A DNA stretch of 64,000 bases from Prochlorococcus sp. AG-409-P19 (GTDB lineage Bacteria; Cyanobacteriota; Cyanobacteriia; PCC-6307; Cyanobiaceae). A program made the translations under genes and the position numbers. Where the stretch lies: the NCBI GenBank assembly GCA_003215315.1, contig QCKO01000004.1, forward strand, positions 1 through 64,000, written 5' to 3'. Shown one piece after another: positions 48,669-57,259 of this stretch; the first letter of the stretch is position 1, and each line of letters opens with the position of its first letter. The notes beneath the pieces were generated by a model. It was not told where the DNA came from. It saw nothing but the letters and a program-made list of their open reading frames with translations, and made no database searches.

Positions 48669-50836
48669 CCGATTTTTTTCCATGGCCCAGATTTTATTAG
48701 CTTCTCTGCGAAAAGCTCTGGGGATGCAATTACAATTGGTCCACATGTTTGCGGATCAATCAACAACTCTAATTTATTATGATATTCCTTGCTGCCTATC
48801 CTGATCTTATCTAAAAGAATTTCAAAATTAACATGAGGATCATGATTGGGATTTAAAAAGCTTAGGTAATTTCTATTATATTTAGCAAGTGTACTTTGAT
48901 AGCCATTTTCAAAAAGATCGCTGACCCCTGCAAAAGAATCAATTTGTTCAATTTCAATATATATTTTGAGTAGAGTTTCTTTTCTCTTTATTCGTCTAAC
49001 ATTGCTTGATTTAAGCATCTCACTTAAATGCCCTAACAAACCAAATCCCGTAATATCAGTGCATGCATTAACAACTTTCGAATGATTATATTTATCTTGC
49101 ATATAGTTCAAGTCAGTTATTATTTGATGTTGACTAGTATTCATTTCTTGCAATGCTAAATCTATCAAAGAAGACGAAACATTCCCAATCATTGATGCCG
49201 CAAAAATAACGCCACTACCAAGTTGTCGACTAATCAAAATTTGATCGCCCTTTTGCAAACCTCCTTTTTGCCAAATATTATTAGGGTTCTCAACTAAACC
49301 ATTAACACATAGCCCAATCTCAATTCCAATACTTAAAGGCTCTAGATTATCATTTCTAGATTCTAAAGTATGTCCTCCAATTAACATTGCACCCTGAGGA
49401 TTTAAGGCCGAAGTAATCCCATTAAGAGCTTGAGAAAGTAATTCCTCTTGCAATCTAGAAGAAGCTTTAGGAACTGTTATCAAGGATTGTGCTGACACAA
49501 CAGATCCCCCACAAGCCCAAATATCAGAACATGCATGCAACGCCGTCAACCTTGCGTTCAACCATGGATCACTGATTAAGGCTGGAAAAGCATCTACGCT
49601 TTGTAGTAAAGCTGCTCCTTGATTCGTATATCCAATACAACTTGCATCTTCTGGCTCTTCAGATATATTCATTCTCGCAAGAGCTTTTTGCAATGGCTCT
49701 GTTGACAATTTAGCTCCACAGCCACGGCAATCAAGCATTAAATCATTTTTCATATAACTTCCATTTGCCTTGGCAGAGAATTTAAATTTAGATACAAAGC
49801 TTTTATCTATTTTTTCTTTCAATAAAGCAAGTCCAAAATAAGGACCAACAATTTGTTCTCCGTAAAAACATAATGCTCTAGACTTTTGAGAATGAAAATC
49901 AACCCCTAATAATTGCAGTGCTTTTTTCTGGGGATACCAACAAATAGGATTAATTCCTTGGCTTATTCTCCCAATATTCTCTGCCAATGGTATAGAGGAA
50001 CGAACTGCCCAAACTCCAGAAGGTGGCCTTGGATTTTTTTCTATTACACCACAATCTCCTACTGCAAAAATATCAGAATAACCAATTACTTGTAAGGTAT
50101 TTTCTGTAAGTATGCGTCCATCTTTATCAACAGGAAGTCCGCTCTCAAAAATCCAATTAGGCGCTCTATTGCCTGTGCAAAGTAAGGCGGCTTGGGATGA
50201 AATAAATTGTTTTTTTTCTATAACTAGAATATTGAACTCATTTAAGATTTTCTTTACTTTCGAGGTTAGATTTTCATGCCTTGAATATAAATCTAATTTT
50301 CTATTTGGCCATCTTGCACGTAAAGCAAATGCAAGTTCCACTCCAGCCATACCAGAACCCACAATTGCAAAAGGTTCCGAGCCTAGAGCTTCATTAGCAA
50401 AATCATTTTTACAAATCCATTCTAATGATTTGTTAAATGGCTTAATTGGAACAAAATGCTGTCCAGGCTCAGACTTAAATTGATCATTTTTGATACAAGT
50501 TTCTGATCCAATATCTAAACTTAATCTTTGATAAGTAATAGATGGCCTTCCACATAATGAAATTATCTTATTAGACAAATCAATTCCTTCTATTTCAGCC
50601 AGCACAAAAGATACGCCTGCTTGTGCAGCCAAATCTCTTAAATCAATTTTAATTTGATCAAGATTATATTTTCCTGCTACTACTCCAGCGATCATTCCTG
50701 AATAGATAGTATGACTTCCTCTATTAATTAAAGTAATTAAACCAGGAGGTTTCAGTTGAGGTTTCATTACCCACCTCAGTAAAAGTAGGGCATGAGTATG
50801 ACCACCACCAGCAAGAACAAAATGATCAAACAACAT
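48656..50836 (-). CDS. selD: FAD/NAD-dependent oxidoreductase fused to selenide, water dikinase (SelD)
   Basis: 726 residues, two parts. N-terminal 1-355: a pyridine-nucleotide oxidoreductase (F-V-L-A-G-G-G-H-T-H-A for FAD, residues 7-17; F-A-I-V-G-S-G-M-A-G-V-E-L-A for NAD, 156-169; D-I-F-A-V-G-D-C near 255-262). C-terminal about 362-726: SelD, with the catalytic C-x-x-K in R-G-C-G-A-K (C373, K376), the expected active-site spacing. SelD makes selenophosphate from selenide and ATP for selenocysteine or 2-selenouridine in tRNA. Similar fusions are known in cyanobacteria (from memory). The 5' end overlaps the divergent mtnP start by up to 45 bases. Confidence 0.9.
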   Translation of the reverse strand: MLFDHFVLAGGGHTHALLLLRWVMKPQLKPPGLITLINRGSHTIYSGMIAGVVAGKYNLDQIKIDLRDLAAQAGVSFVLAEIEGIDLSNKIISLCGRPSITYQRLSLDIGSETCIKNDQFKSEPGQHFVPIKPFNKSLEWICKNDFANEALGSEPFAIVGSGMAGVELAFALRARWPNRKLDLYSRHENLTSKVKKILNEFNILVIEKKQFISSQAALLCTGNRAPNWIFESGLPVDKDGRILTENTLQVIGYSDIFAVGDCGVIEKNPRPPSGVWAVRSSIPLAENIGRISQGINPICWYPQKKALQLLGVDFHSQKSRALCFYGEQIVGPYFGLALLKEKIDKSFVSKFKFSAKANGSYMKNDLMLDCRGCGAKLSTEPLQKALARMNISEEPEDASCIGYTNQGAALLQSVDAFPALISDPWLNARLTALHACSDIWACGGSVVSAQSLITVPKASSRLQEELLSQALNGITSALNPQGAMLIGGHTLESRNDNLEPLSIGIEIGLCVNGLVENPNNIWQKGGLQKGDQILISRQLGSGVIFAASMIGNVSSSLIDLALQEMNTSQHQIITDLNYMQDKYNHSKVVNACTDITGFGLLGHLSEMLKSSNVRRIKRKETLLKIYIEIEQIDSFAGVSDLFENGYQSTLAKYNRNYLSFLNPNHDPHVNFEILLDKIRIGSKEYHNKLELLIDPQTCGPIVIASPELFAEKLIKSGPWKKIGYVL

Positions 50837-51754
50837 CAGTCTTTTACAGGTTTTGAAGAAGAATCAAAGGTTCTTAACCTCCAAAAAGCGCGCTTAGGAA
50901 TCATTGGAGGAAGTGGCCTCTATGATATAGAGCACATAGAAAACAAAAGGGAAGTAAATCTAGACACACCCTATGGAAAGACCTCTGAGAAATTGCTTTT
51001 AGGTAATCTAGGTGGAATGGAAATTATTTTTCTTGCCAGGCATGGTAAATACCACACACTAAGTCCAACAGAAATTCCTTATAAAGCAAATATTTGGGCG
51101 CTTCGCTCATTAAATGTTAAATGGTTAATTTCCGCATCTGCAGTTGGATCTCTTAAAGAGGAAATAAAACCTTGTGACATAGTAATACCTGATCAATTTA
51201 TTGATAGGACACAAAAAAGACCTTTAACTTTTTTCTCAGATGGTGCAGTAGCTCATATAAGTCTCGCCGATCCATTTTGTAAAGACCTCTCTCAATTAAT
51301 CTCTGAAGAAGTCAAAACACTACTAAATAAAGGTAAACAATTGCATATTGGAGGAACTTACCTGGCCATTGAAGGACCAGCATTCTCAACCAGAGCAGAG
51401 TCAAACTTATATAGAAGTTGGGGGTGTTCAGTTATTGGCATGACAAACCATACTGAAGCCAGACTTGCTAGAGAAGCAGAGTTAGCATATTCAAGTCTAG
51501 CTATGGTTACTGACTATGATTGTTGGAAATCAAATCAAGCAAAAGTTACTGTTGAGATGGTGATTGATAATCTTAAAGAAAATGCTGAGCTAGCTAAAAA
51601 AATAATAGAAGCTATAGCAATAAAGATAAGTAAGTTAAGGCCAAAAAGTGAATGTCATAATTCATTAGGTAAAGCACTAGTTACTCAGGAAAAATATATC
51701 CCAATTAAGACAAAGGAAAAAATTAAACTTTTTACCAAAAAATACTGGCAATAA
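50792..51754 (+). CDS. mtnP: 5'-methylthioadenosine phosphorylase
   Basis: Splits methylthioadenosine, a by-product of polyamine metabolism, for methionine salvage. L-G-I-I-G-G-S-G-L-Y-D (about 35-45) is the phosphate site, and M-T-N-H-T-E-A-R-L-A-R-E-A-E-L with T-D-Y-D-C-W is the nucleoside-site pattern of the family. The first ATG (50792) gives 320 residues; another ATG at 50822 is also possible. Both are inside the 5' end of the divergent selD fusion, so an overlap is unavoidable (15-45 bases). A strong bidirectional terminator follows. Confidence 0.93.
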   Translation: MSMTTTSKNKMIKQHQSFTGFEEESKVLNLQKARLGIIGGSGLYDIEHIENKREVNLDTPYGKTSEKLLLGNLGGMEIIFLARHGKYHTLSPTEIPYKANIWALRSLNVKWLISASAVGSLKEEIKPCDIVIPDQFIDRTQKRPLTFFSDGAVAHISLADPFCKDLSQLISEEVKTLLNKGKQLHIGGTYLAIEGPAFSTRAESNLYRSWGCSVIGMTNHTEARLAREAELAYSSLAMVTDYDCWKSNQAKVTVEMVIDNLKENAELAKKIIEAIAIKISKLRPKSECHNSLGKALVTQEKYIPIKTKEKIKLFTKKYWQ

Positions 51755-51787
51755 AAAAGGTCTACCTTTATAAAGGTAGACCTTTTT
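51754..51787. terminator. bidirectional terminator of mtnP and psbJ
   Basis: AAAAAGGTCTACCTTTA (51754-51770) is perfectly complementary to the next 17 bases (51771-51787), with the loop taken from the central TTTATAAA. T-runs follow on both strands, so it should end mtnP and the psbE-psbL-psbJ transcript. Confidence 0.9.
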
Positions 51788-51816
51788 ATGACAAGAACTA
51801 AGCCAAAAATCTGATT

Positions 51817-52014
51817 TTATCCAGCATTTCCGATTCCAGTATAAGAACCGTAAAAGAAAATACCAAGAACAAAAAATACTGCAGTTCCACCTGCAGTGGC
51901 AACCAACCATAGAGGAAGGGCCCCTTCTGTCCAGCGTCTTTCCCAAGAGATAGCTGGTCGTCCGTCTGGAAGACGATCGCCCGCGCGTCCATCAGGTCCT
52001 TTTAATTTACTCAT
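51817..52014 (-). CDS. psbJ: photosystem II protein J (PsbJ)
   Basis: 65 residues; the C-terminal half is a single span ending [15 protein letters not shown], the PsbJ signature. Picocyanobacterial PsbJ has a longer N-terminal tail than other species. ATG start at 52014. It is the last gene of the psbE-psbL-psbJ unit and affects electron flow on the acceptor side of PSII. Confidence 0.95.
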   Translation of the reverse strand: MSKLKGPDGRAGDRLPDGRPAISWERRWTEGALPLWLVATAGGTAVFFVLGIFFYGSYTGIGNAG

Positions 52015-52028
52015 GATAAATAGAGGGT

Positions 52029-52148
52029 TTAGTTAAAGAAGTAGCTGGAAAAAAGAATTCCCATTACAAAAACAAGTAAGAGACCAAGATAAAGACTTGT
52101 TCGGTTCAACTCAACCGGCAGCTTATTTGGATTTGGATTGACTTGCAT
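52029..52148 (-). CDS. psbL: photosystem II protein L (PsbL)
   Basis: 39 residues: [22 protein letters not shown] and then the span ending S-S-Y-F-F-N, which is the standard PsbL sequence. ATG at 52148 and TAA at 52029; the frame is exact. Its start lies 27 bases after the stop of psbE, the place where psbF would normally be found (separate finding). Confidence 0.96.
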   Translation of the reverse strand: MQVNPNPNKLPVELNRTSLYLGLLLVFVMGILFSSYFFN

Positions 52149-52175
52149 GGAGAAAAGAAATCAGATGGTAATGGT

Positions 52176-52424
52176 TTATTTCAGGCGCAGGTCAAGTTCA
52201 GCCTTGGATTCAAACCGCTGAACAACAACTGGAGCCTTAGATTCTCCAGCCTGAAAATAGGTATCTGGTCTAGGAGTTCCAAAAGCGTCATAGGCAAGCC
52301 CAGAAGACACAAATAGAAATCCTGCAACAAAGATCGCAGGCAGGGCCACAGCATGGATAATCCAATAGCGGACACTGGTAATGATCTCAAAAAACGGGCG
52401 TTCCCCGGTAGAGCCGGCAGCCAT
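52176..52424 (-). CDS. psbE: cytochrome b559 alpha subunit (PsbE)
   Basis: 82 residues: [19 protein letters not shown] at 7-25, heme ligand H24, single span, and the lumenal tail R-P-D-T-Y-F-Q. Binds heme with the beta subunit PsbF, which provides the second histidine; psbF is not found next to it. ATG start. 117 bases downstream of the ycf48 stop on the same strand. Confidence 0.97.
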   Translation of the reverse strand: MAAGSTGERPFFEIITSVRYWIIHAVALPAIFVAGFLFVSSGLAYDAFGTPRPDTYFQAGESKAPVVVQRFESKAELDLRLK

Positions 52425-52540
52425 AGCCTCACTTAATCAGCTCAGTGATCTTATCAAGGTTGATGTTAAGTTTGGGACTATCGCAAAAGGTGGTTACACA
52501 GAGTTGCGCAATCTTACAAACGAAAACAAATAAAAAACCT

Positions 52541-53557
52541 TTAACCCTGCCACCGCAAGAGGTTTCCACGTTCTCCAAAAACAAACCCTTTTGGCTGTTC
52601 AATCTTCGAACTGTCCGTGAACTCTATTCTGATGAAATTTGTAGGGATGGAATCGCCTACAGGATCTTGTTCCCAAGATTCACCGCCATCGTTACTTACT
52701 AATAATGTTCCATTTCCACCCGCAGCCCATATAGATTTTGCTGGGTCCCAGCCTAGATCTTGATAGTTATAACCATTAACTATAGGAATCATTGGTTTAG
52801 TCCAATTATCTAGGTCTTCAGAATCATCACTAAAACGAATCTCTGCACCCCTTGAGAGCATCCACAAATCGCCATTTGGCTGATATCCAACACTTTGCAC
52901 ACGCTTACTACTAGCTCTTTGATGCGGTTCCCATATTTCACTAGAAGGTCTCAATATTGAAAAAAAGTTTCCTAGGCTACTAACACTTATATAACCACCA
53001 TCTTTAGTTCTTCTTAATTCCCTGATCCCACCTGAACCCGACGTGTCAACTACTTTTGCTTCCCAATTCGTTCCCCCATCAACGGTTTGGTAAATAGCAC
53101 CAGCGGTTGTTGCCAGCTCTGCAGAATTCTCGCCAAGTGTAGTAATCAAATATGGATCGCCAGGCAAGTTTGCACCCAAGTCAATGCTAAGCCAATTTTT
53201 CCCTCCATCAGTTGTATGCAAAATCAACCCTGGCTGGCCTGCAATCCATCCCTCATTATCAAGAAAATCTATACTTATCAGCCTGAAATTACCCTGACTA
53301 GGAATATCCAAACTTCTCTCTTCCCAGGTAGATCCTCCATCTACTGTTTCAAGAATCAACCTATCAGTACCAACAAGGAAGCCTCTTTCATTGTCAACAA
53401 ACCCGATATCAAGAGGATTTGATTCAGTGTGAAGATTAACCACCTTCCAAGGACTGGTTTTAGCCATTGGTGCGTTAGTAACAGTGCATCCACTGAGGCC
53501 AATTCCAAGAATTAAAGCAAGAATCAGATTCAAAGTTGTAGAGATTAGTCGGTTCAT
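52541..53557 (-). CDS. ycf48: photosystem II assembly factor Ycf48/HCF136
   Basis: Beta-propeller protein needed for D1 insertion into new PSII. The mature protein has the seven W-D-like repeats (D-G-G-S-T-W, D-G-G-K-N-W, D-G-G-T-N-W, D-G-G-E-S-W patterns). The lipoprotein signal (L-I-L-A-L-I-L-G-I-G-L-S-G-C, C24 from this start) shows it is anchored to the membrane, lumenal side. The longer frame from 53584 starts at TTG; the ATG at 53557 is the better choice, and it overlaps the rub stop by ATGA, a sign of translational coupling. Confidence 0.95.
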   Translation of the reverse strand: MNRLISTTLNLILALILGIGLSGCTVTNAPMAKTSPWKVVNLHTESNPLDIGFVDNERGFLVGTDRLILETVDGGSTWEERSLDIPSQGNFRLISIDFLDNEGWIAGQPGLILHTTDGGKNWLSIDLGANLPGDPYLITTLGENSAELATTAGAIYQTVDGGTNWEAKVVDTSGSGGIRELRRTKDGGYISVSSLGNFFSILRPSSEIWEPHQRASSKRVQSVGYQPNGDLWMLSRGAEIRFSDDSEDLDNWTKPMIPIVNGYNYQDLGWDPAKSIWAAGGNGTLLVSNDGGESWEQDPVGDSIPTNFIRIEFTDSSKIEQPKGFVFGERGNLLRWQG

Positions 53558-53997
53558 TTCAAAGAATAAAGAGAGAGGAAACAAGCAGCTGCCAAGGCAA
53601 GGCTTCCGAAAATTAATACATTTTTTTGCCCTGATGGAAGTCTATTAAAACCGAAACCAAAAGAGAGATTTTCTTCAAAGCCACTTGGCTTTGATTTAGG
53701 TCCAATATCTTTGTAAGCATCAAATCCTACTCGACATACCGGACATTTAAAGGTCTCTTTATTCAACTCATGAAAAGAAGTCCCTGGAATGATTTGAAAT
53801 TTCTTAATACCTTCATCAGGGTCATAAACATAGCCACAACTCCTGCACTCAAATCGATGGAAATTTGAATCTATTTCAGGAGCTGGGCTCTCAGACAAAG
53901 AATCTTTTATAAAATTCTGGGAATCATCTCCAGAGCGACTCTGCTGATAAGAATCCTTTTTTGGATTAATTTCTTCATTCACAGTTTGCACATTCAC
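53554..53997 (-). CDS. membrane-anchored rubredoxin (RubA-type)
   Basis: 147 residues. A rubredoxin domain with iron ligands C51, C54, C85 and C88 (C-R-S-C-G-Y-V-Y and C-P-V-C-R) and a C-terminal span (V-L-I-F-G-S-L-A-L-A-A-A-C-F-L). In cyanobacteria and plants this protein is needed for PSII assembly (known). It leads the operon rub-ycf48-psbE-psbL-psbJ. The N-terminal 45 residues are polar and not conserved. Confidence 0.92.
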   Translation of the reverse strand: MNVQTVNEEINPKKDSYQQSRSGDDSQNFIKDSLSESPAPEIDSNFHRFECRSCGYVYDPDEGIKKFQIIPGTSFHELNKETFKCPVCRVGFDAYKDIGPKSKPSGFEENLSFGFGFNRLPSGQKNVLIFGSLALAAACFLSLYSLK

Positions 53998-54069
53998 ACA
54001 TCACAACTCTATCGGCACTAGTCTTGAAAAGTGAATGTCAAAATGATTGAGAAATCATTTATTTCTTAA

Positions 54070-54432
54070 ATGTTCTCCCTTCAGGGCTATGACTATTTTC
54101 TAGGTTTTTTGCTGATTTCAGCTGCAGTACCGATTCTTGCTTTAACTACTAACAAGCTAATTGCACCAAAGAGTAAAGCAGGCGAAAGACAGCTGACATA
54201 TGAGTCTGGAATGGAGCCAATAGGAGGTGCATGGATCCAATTCAACATTCGTTACTACATGTTTGCATTAGTTTTCGTTATTTTTGATGTAGAAACGGTA
54301 TTCCTTTATCCTTGGGCTGTTGCTTTTCATCGACTTGGTTTATTGGCTTTTATTGAAGCACTCGTTTTTATTACCATCCTTGTCATTGCTTTAGCATATG
54401 CATGGAGAAAGGGGGCCCTTGAATGGAGTTAA
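54070..54432 (+). CDS. ndhC: NAD(P)H-quinone oxidoreductase subunit 3 (NdhC)
   Basis: 120 residues with three membrane spans; [15 protein letters not shown] and [13 protein letters not shown] are the subunit 3 motifs. Part of the NDH-1 membrane arm in thylakoids, used for cyclic electron flow and respiration. ATG start; its last 10 bases overlap ndhK. Divergent from rub. Confidence 0.97.
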   Translation: MFSLQGYDYFLGFLLISAAVPILALTTNKLIAPKSKAGERQLTYESGMEPIGGAWIQFNIRYYMFALVFVIFDVETVFLYPWAVAFHRLGLLAFIEALVFITILVIALAYAWRKGALEWS

Positions 54433-55178
54433 ATCCTATGCCTAAATCTCCTTCTACAAACGCAATACGAGATTTAAAGGCTTCTACTTGTGGCCCAGTA
54501 GGAACTCCTGCAATCACAAATGATCTGAGTGAAAATATTATTCTCACCAGCCTTGAAGACTTACATAATTGGGCGAGGTTAAGTAGCCTATGGCCTCTCT
54601 TGTACGGTACAGCCTGCTGTTTTATTGAGTTCGCAGCACTTATAGGTTCAAGATTTGACTTTGACAGATTTGGTTTAGTGCCAAGAAGTTCGCCTCGCCA
54701 AGCGGACCTCCTAATTGTGGCAGGAACAGTAACAATGAAAATGGCACCAGCTCTAGTAAGGCTCTACGAACAAATGCCTGATCCAAAATATGTAATTGCT
54801 ATGGGGGCTTGCACCATTACCGGAGGCATGTTTAGTGCTGATTCAACTACGGCTGTCAGAGGCGTAGATAAACTCATACCTGTTGATCTTTATTTGCCAG
54901 GATGCCCACCTAGGCCTGAAGCAATATTTGATGCGGTAATTAAACTTAGGAAAAAAGTAGGAAATGAATCTATTTCTGAGCGATCAAAAATCACACAAAC
55001 TCATCGTTATACAACAATTCCACATAAAATGGAAAGAATTGAGCCACAAATTACTGGTAAATACTTGAATGCAACGACACAAAGAGCTGCTCTAAATCCA
55101 TCTAAATTAGAAATCCTGGAAGAATCATTTAAAGCTGTCGAAGAAATTGCTGTAGAGCTAAAAAACAACAAAGATTAA
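54423..55178 (+). CDS. ndhK: NAD(P)H-quinone oxidoreductase subunit K (NdhK)
   Basis: Carries the N2-type iron-sulfur cluster: C65 and C66 (G-T-A-C-C-F-I-E-F), C130 (M-G-A-C-T-I-T-G-G) and C161 (Y-L-P-G-C-P-P-R-P). 251 residues, with a C-terminal tail longer than in other bacteria. ATG start at 54423, overlapping the end of ndhC; another ATG six codons on (54438) is possible. Confidence 0.97.
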   Translation: MELNPMPKSPSTNAIRDLKASTCGPVGTPAITNDLSENIILTSLEDLHNWARLSSLWPLLYGTACCFIEFAALIGSRFDFDRFGLVPRSSPRQADLLIVAGTVTMKMAPALVRLYEQMPDPKYVIAMGACTITGGMFSADSTTAVRGVDKLIPVDLYLPGCPPRPEAIFDAVIKLRKKVGNESISERSKITQTHRYTTIPHKMERIEPQITGKYLNATTQRAALNPSKLEILEESFKAVEEIAVELKNNKD

Positions 55179-55180
55179 TT

Positions 55181-55732
55181 ATGGTTGATCCAAATCCTCC
55201 AGAGAATTCAATACAAAATGATACCAAATCAGAACCAGTAAAGGACAATGCTGGTGAGACTAGCCAAATGCTAACGAAAAAAGGATTAAAAAATTTCCCT
55301 CTAGATCCTGATCACTTAGGTATTGAAACTATTAAAGTTGAGCCAAGTGATTTGCTAAAAATTGCAATTGAACTTAAGCAAAATGGATTTAATTATCTTC
55401 AATGTCAAGGAGGTTATGACGAAGGTCCTGGTTTAAATATTGTATGTTTCTATAACTTGATTGAAATTAAAGAATCCGATCTAAATACATCACCTAAAGA
55501 GGTTCGAATAAAAGTCTTTCTTAAAAGAGATGGAGATTTAAAAGTCCCAAGTCTTTATAGCATTTACAGGGGTTCTGACTGGCAAGAGAGAGAGACTTTT
55601 GACATGTATGGTGTCATCTTTGAGGGACATCCCCACCCGAAAAGGTTACTTATGCCAGAAGATTGGAAAGGCTGGCCTTTAAGAAAAGACTATGTTCAAC
55701 CAGATTTTTATGAAATGCAAGATGCCTACTAG
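55181..55732 (+). CDS. ndhJ: NAD(P)H-quinone oxidoreductase subunit J (NdhJ)
   Basis: 183 residues, hydrophilic arm subunit: [26 protein letters not shown] is the 30-kDa subunit signature. The first 45 residues are polar and variable. ATG start 2 bases after ndhK, so the three ndh genes form one operon, the usual order C-K-J. Confidence 0.97.
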   Translation: MVDPNPPENSIQNDTKSEPVKDNAGETSQMLTKKGLKNFPLDPDHLGIETIKVEPSDLLKIAIELKQNGFNYLQCQGGYDEGPGLNIVCFYNLIEIKESDLNTSPKEVRIKVFLKRDGDLKVPSLYSIYRGSDWQERETFDMYGVIFEGHPHPKRLLMPEDWKGWPLRKDYVQPDFYEMQDAY

Positions 55733-55735
55733 CAA

Positions 55736-57184
55736 TCAATTACTCTTCTTTCCTTTCCGATAAAAACGCATTATTGCTCTAGCTAAACTTTTAGGATCAT
55801 GTCGCAATGTAGGCGTAGCCTTTAAGCCCTGAAGAGAATCTTGAAAGACTGCATAACCCTTTTCACGTAACTCTTCTTTTCTGCAAATAACAGGTTCGGC
55901 CCCCTTCGATTTGTAATATTCAACCAAAGGAGAAGGAGCTAATTCACTTTGAGCAAGAATTGAATTAAAAAGTCTTTTAGTAATTCCTCTTGATGCAAGC
56001 TGTGCCTCAATAGCTCTTACATGCCCTGAAACATCAAGTCCATCAGTCTCTCCAGGCTGAGTCATTAAATTACAGATATATAATTTAGGCGCTTTACTTT
56101 TTTGTATCGCATTAACAATTTGAGGCACTAAAAGATTTGGCAAAACTGATGTATAAAGACTTCCAGGCCCAATTAAAATCAATTCAGCTTTTTTTATAGC
56201 TTCTATAGCTCTAGGTAAAGCTGGAGGATCTGATGGATAACAGCCAATTCTCACTATCGGCAAAGGTGCCTTACCAATTGCTGACTCTCCATCAATTCGC
56301 TCGCCATTTTCCAATTCTGCCCATAATTGAACATCTGCGTTTGTAGCAGGTACAACTTGTCCTTGAACTGACAAAACTCTGCTTGATGCGGTAATAGCTT
56401 TTTCAAGACTCCCTGTTATTGATGTCAGAGCAGATAAAAAAAGATTTCCAAAACTATGTCCCTCTAAACCACTACCAGAAGAAAAACGATATTGAAAAAG
56501 ACGTGTTAACAATGGTTCTTCAGTAGCAAGTGCTGCCAAGCAATTTCTAATATCGCCAGGGGGCTGAACACCTAATTCTCTTCTCAGAATTCCACTACTC
56601 CCCCCATCATCAGCAACTGTGACAATAGCTGTAATACGACTGCTATATCTTTTCAGACCTTTAAGAAGAGAAGAGAGCCCTGTCCCTCCTCCAATTGCAA
56701 CAATAGTAGGACCCCTATTTAATTTTCTTTTAGCTCTTAATGCATCAACCAAAAAAGTATCTTTTTTAGTTCCCAAAGCTTGACTAATAGATTCAAAGCT
56801 TCGACCTTGTCCCCATATCAGGAGTGCAATTCCTACTAAAAAAACCAAAGGTCCAGTAAAGCTTCTTGGTAGAAAATTTGTAATTGACTCAAGAAACCAA
56901 AAAATAGTTTCAACTAACCAATAAATGGGCCTTAAGTCAGCCCAAATAGAACCACCTAAAAGAGCTATTAATAATCCCAACGCAGAAGTAACAACCCATC
57001 TCTTTACAACAAGTCCTGGTAGAAGCCACCTTATAGCCCTTTTACTTCTCTTTATGAAATCCACGAATAGATAAACTCCTAAGGAGTGTTTTGACCTCCG
57101 CTCATAGCTAGTTTTAATTTTTCTACGTTTTGTCAATGGTTTAATGGCGAAATTCTTAAACGTGAAATCAAAAAAATTAATCAA
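55736..57184 (-). CDS. CofD/YvcK-like protein with N-terminal membrane spans
   Basis: 482 residues (or 442 from GTG at 57064, before R-A-I-R-W-L-L-P-G-L-V-V-K-R-W). Two membrane segments lie near residues 66-85 and 105-125 of the long form. The C-terminal part has the YvcK/CofD-like fold: V-A-I-G-G-G-T-G-L-S-S-L-L, V-A-D-D-G-G-S-S-G and P-P-G-D-I-R-N-C. In Bacillus, YvcK is needed for growth on gluconeogenic carbon and cell-wall control (known); the membrane part is a cyanobacterial addition. Converges on ndhJ, 3 bases apart. Confidence 0.85.
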   Translation of the reverse strand: MINFFDFTFKNFAIKPLTKRRKIKTSYERRSKHSLGVYLFVDFIKRSKRAIRWLLPGLVVKRWVVTSALGLLIALLGGSIWADLRPIYWLVETIFWFLESITNFLPRSFTGPLVFLVGIALLIWGQGRSFESISQALGTKKDTFLVDALRAKRKLNRGPTIVAIGGGTGLSSLLKGLKRYSSRITAIVTVADDGGSSGILRRELGVQPPGDIRNCLAALATEEPLLTRLFQYRFSSGSGLEGHSFGNLFLSALTSITGSLEKAITASSRVLSVQGQVVPATNADVQLWAELENGERIDGESAIGKAPLPIVRIGCYPSDPPALPRAIEAIKKAELILIGPGSLYTSVLPNLLVPQIVNAIQKSKAPKLYICNLMTQPGETDGLDVSGHVRAIEAQLASRGITKRLFNSILAQSELAPSPLVEYYKSKGAEPVICRKEELREKGYAVFQDSLQGLKATPTLRHDPKSLARAIMRFYRKGKKSN

Positions 57185-57259
57185 ATAGAACTCTAATTAA
57201 ACTTCCCTGAACACACATATACGGCAATATGAGTTAGAAAGCATAAATATGGTGATCAG

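Noticed and set aside
51677..51992. Two frames overlapping psbJ
   Set aside because: They are other frames of psbJ and the terminator; no similarity to small PSII proteins.
52181..52432. 83-codon frame in psbE, looked at as a possible hidden PsbF
   Set aside because: It is a shadow of psbE in another frame. It has no PsbF motif and no heme-binding histidine pattern.
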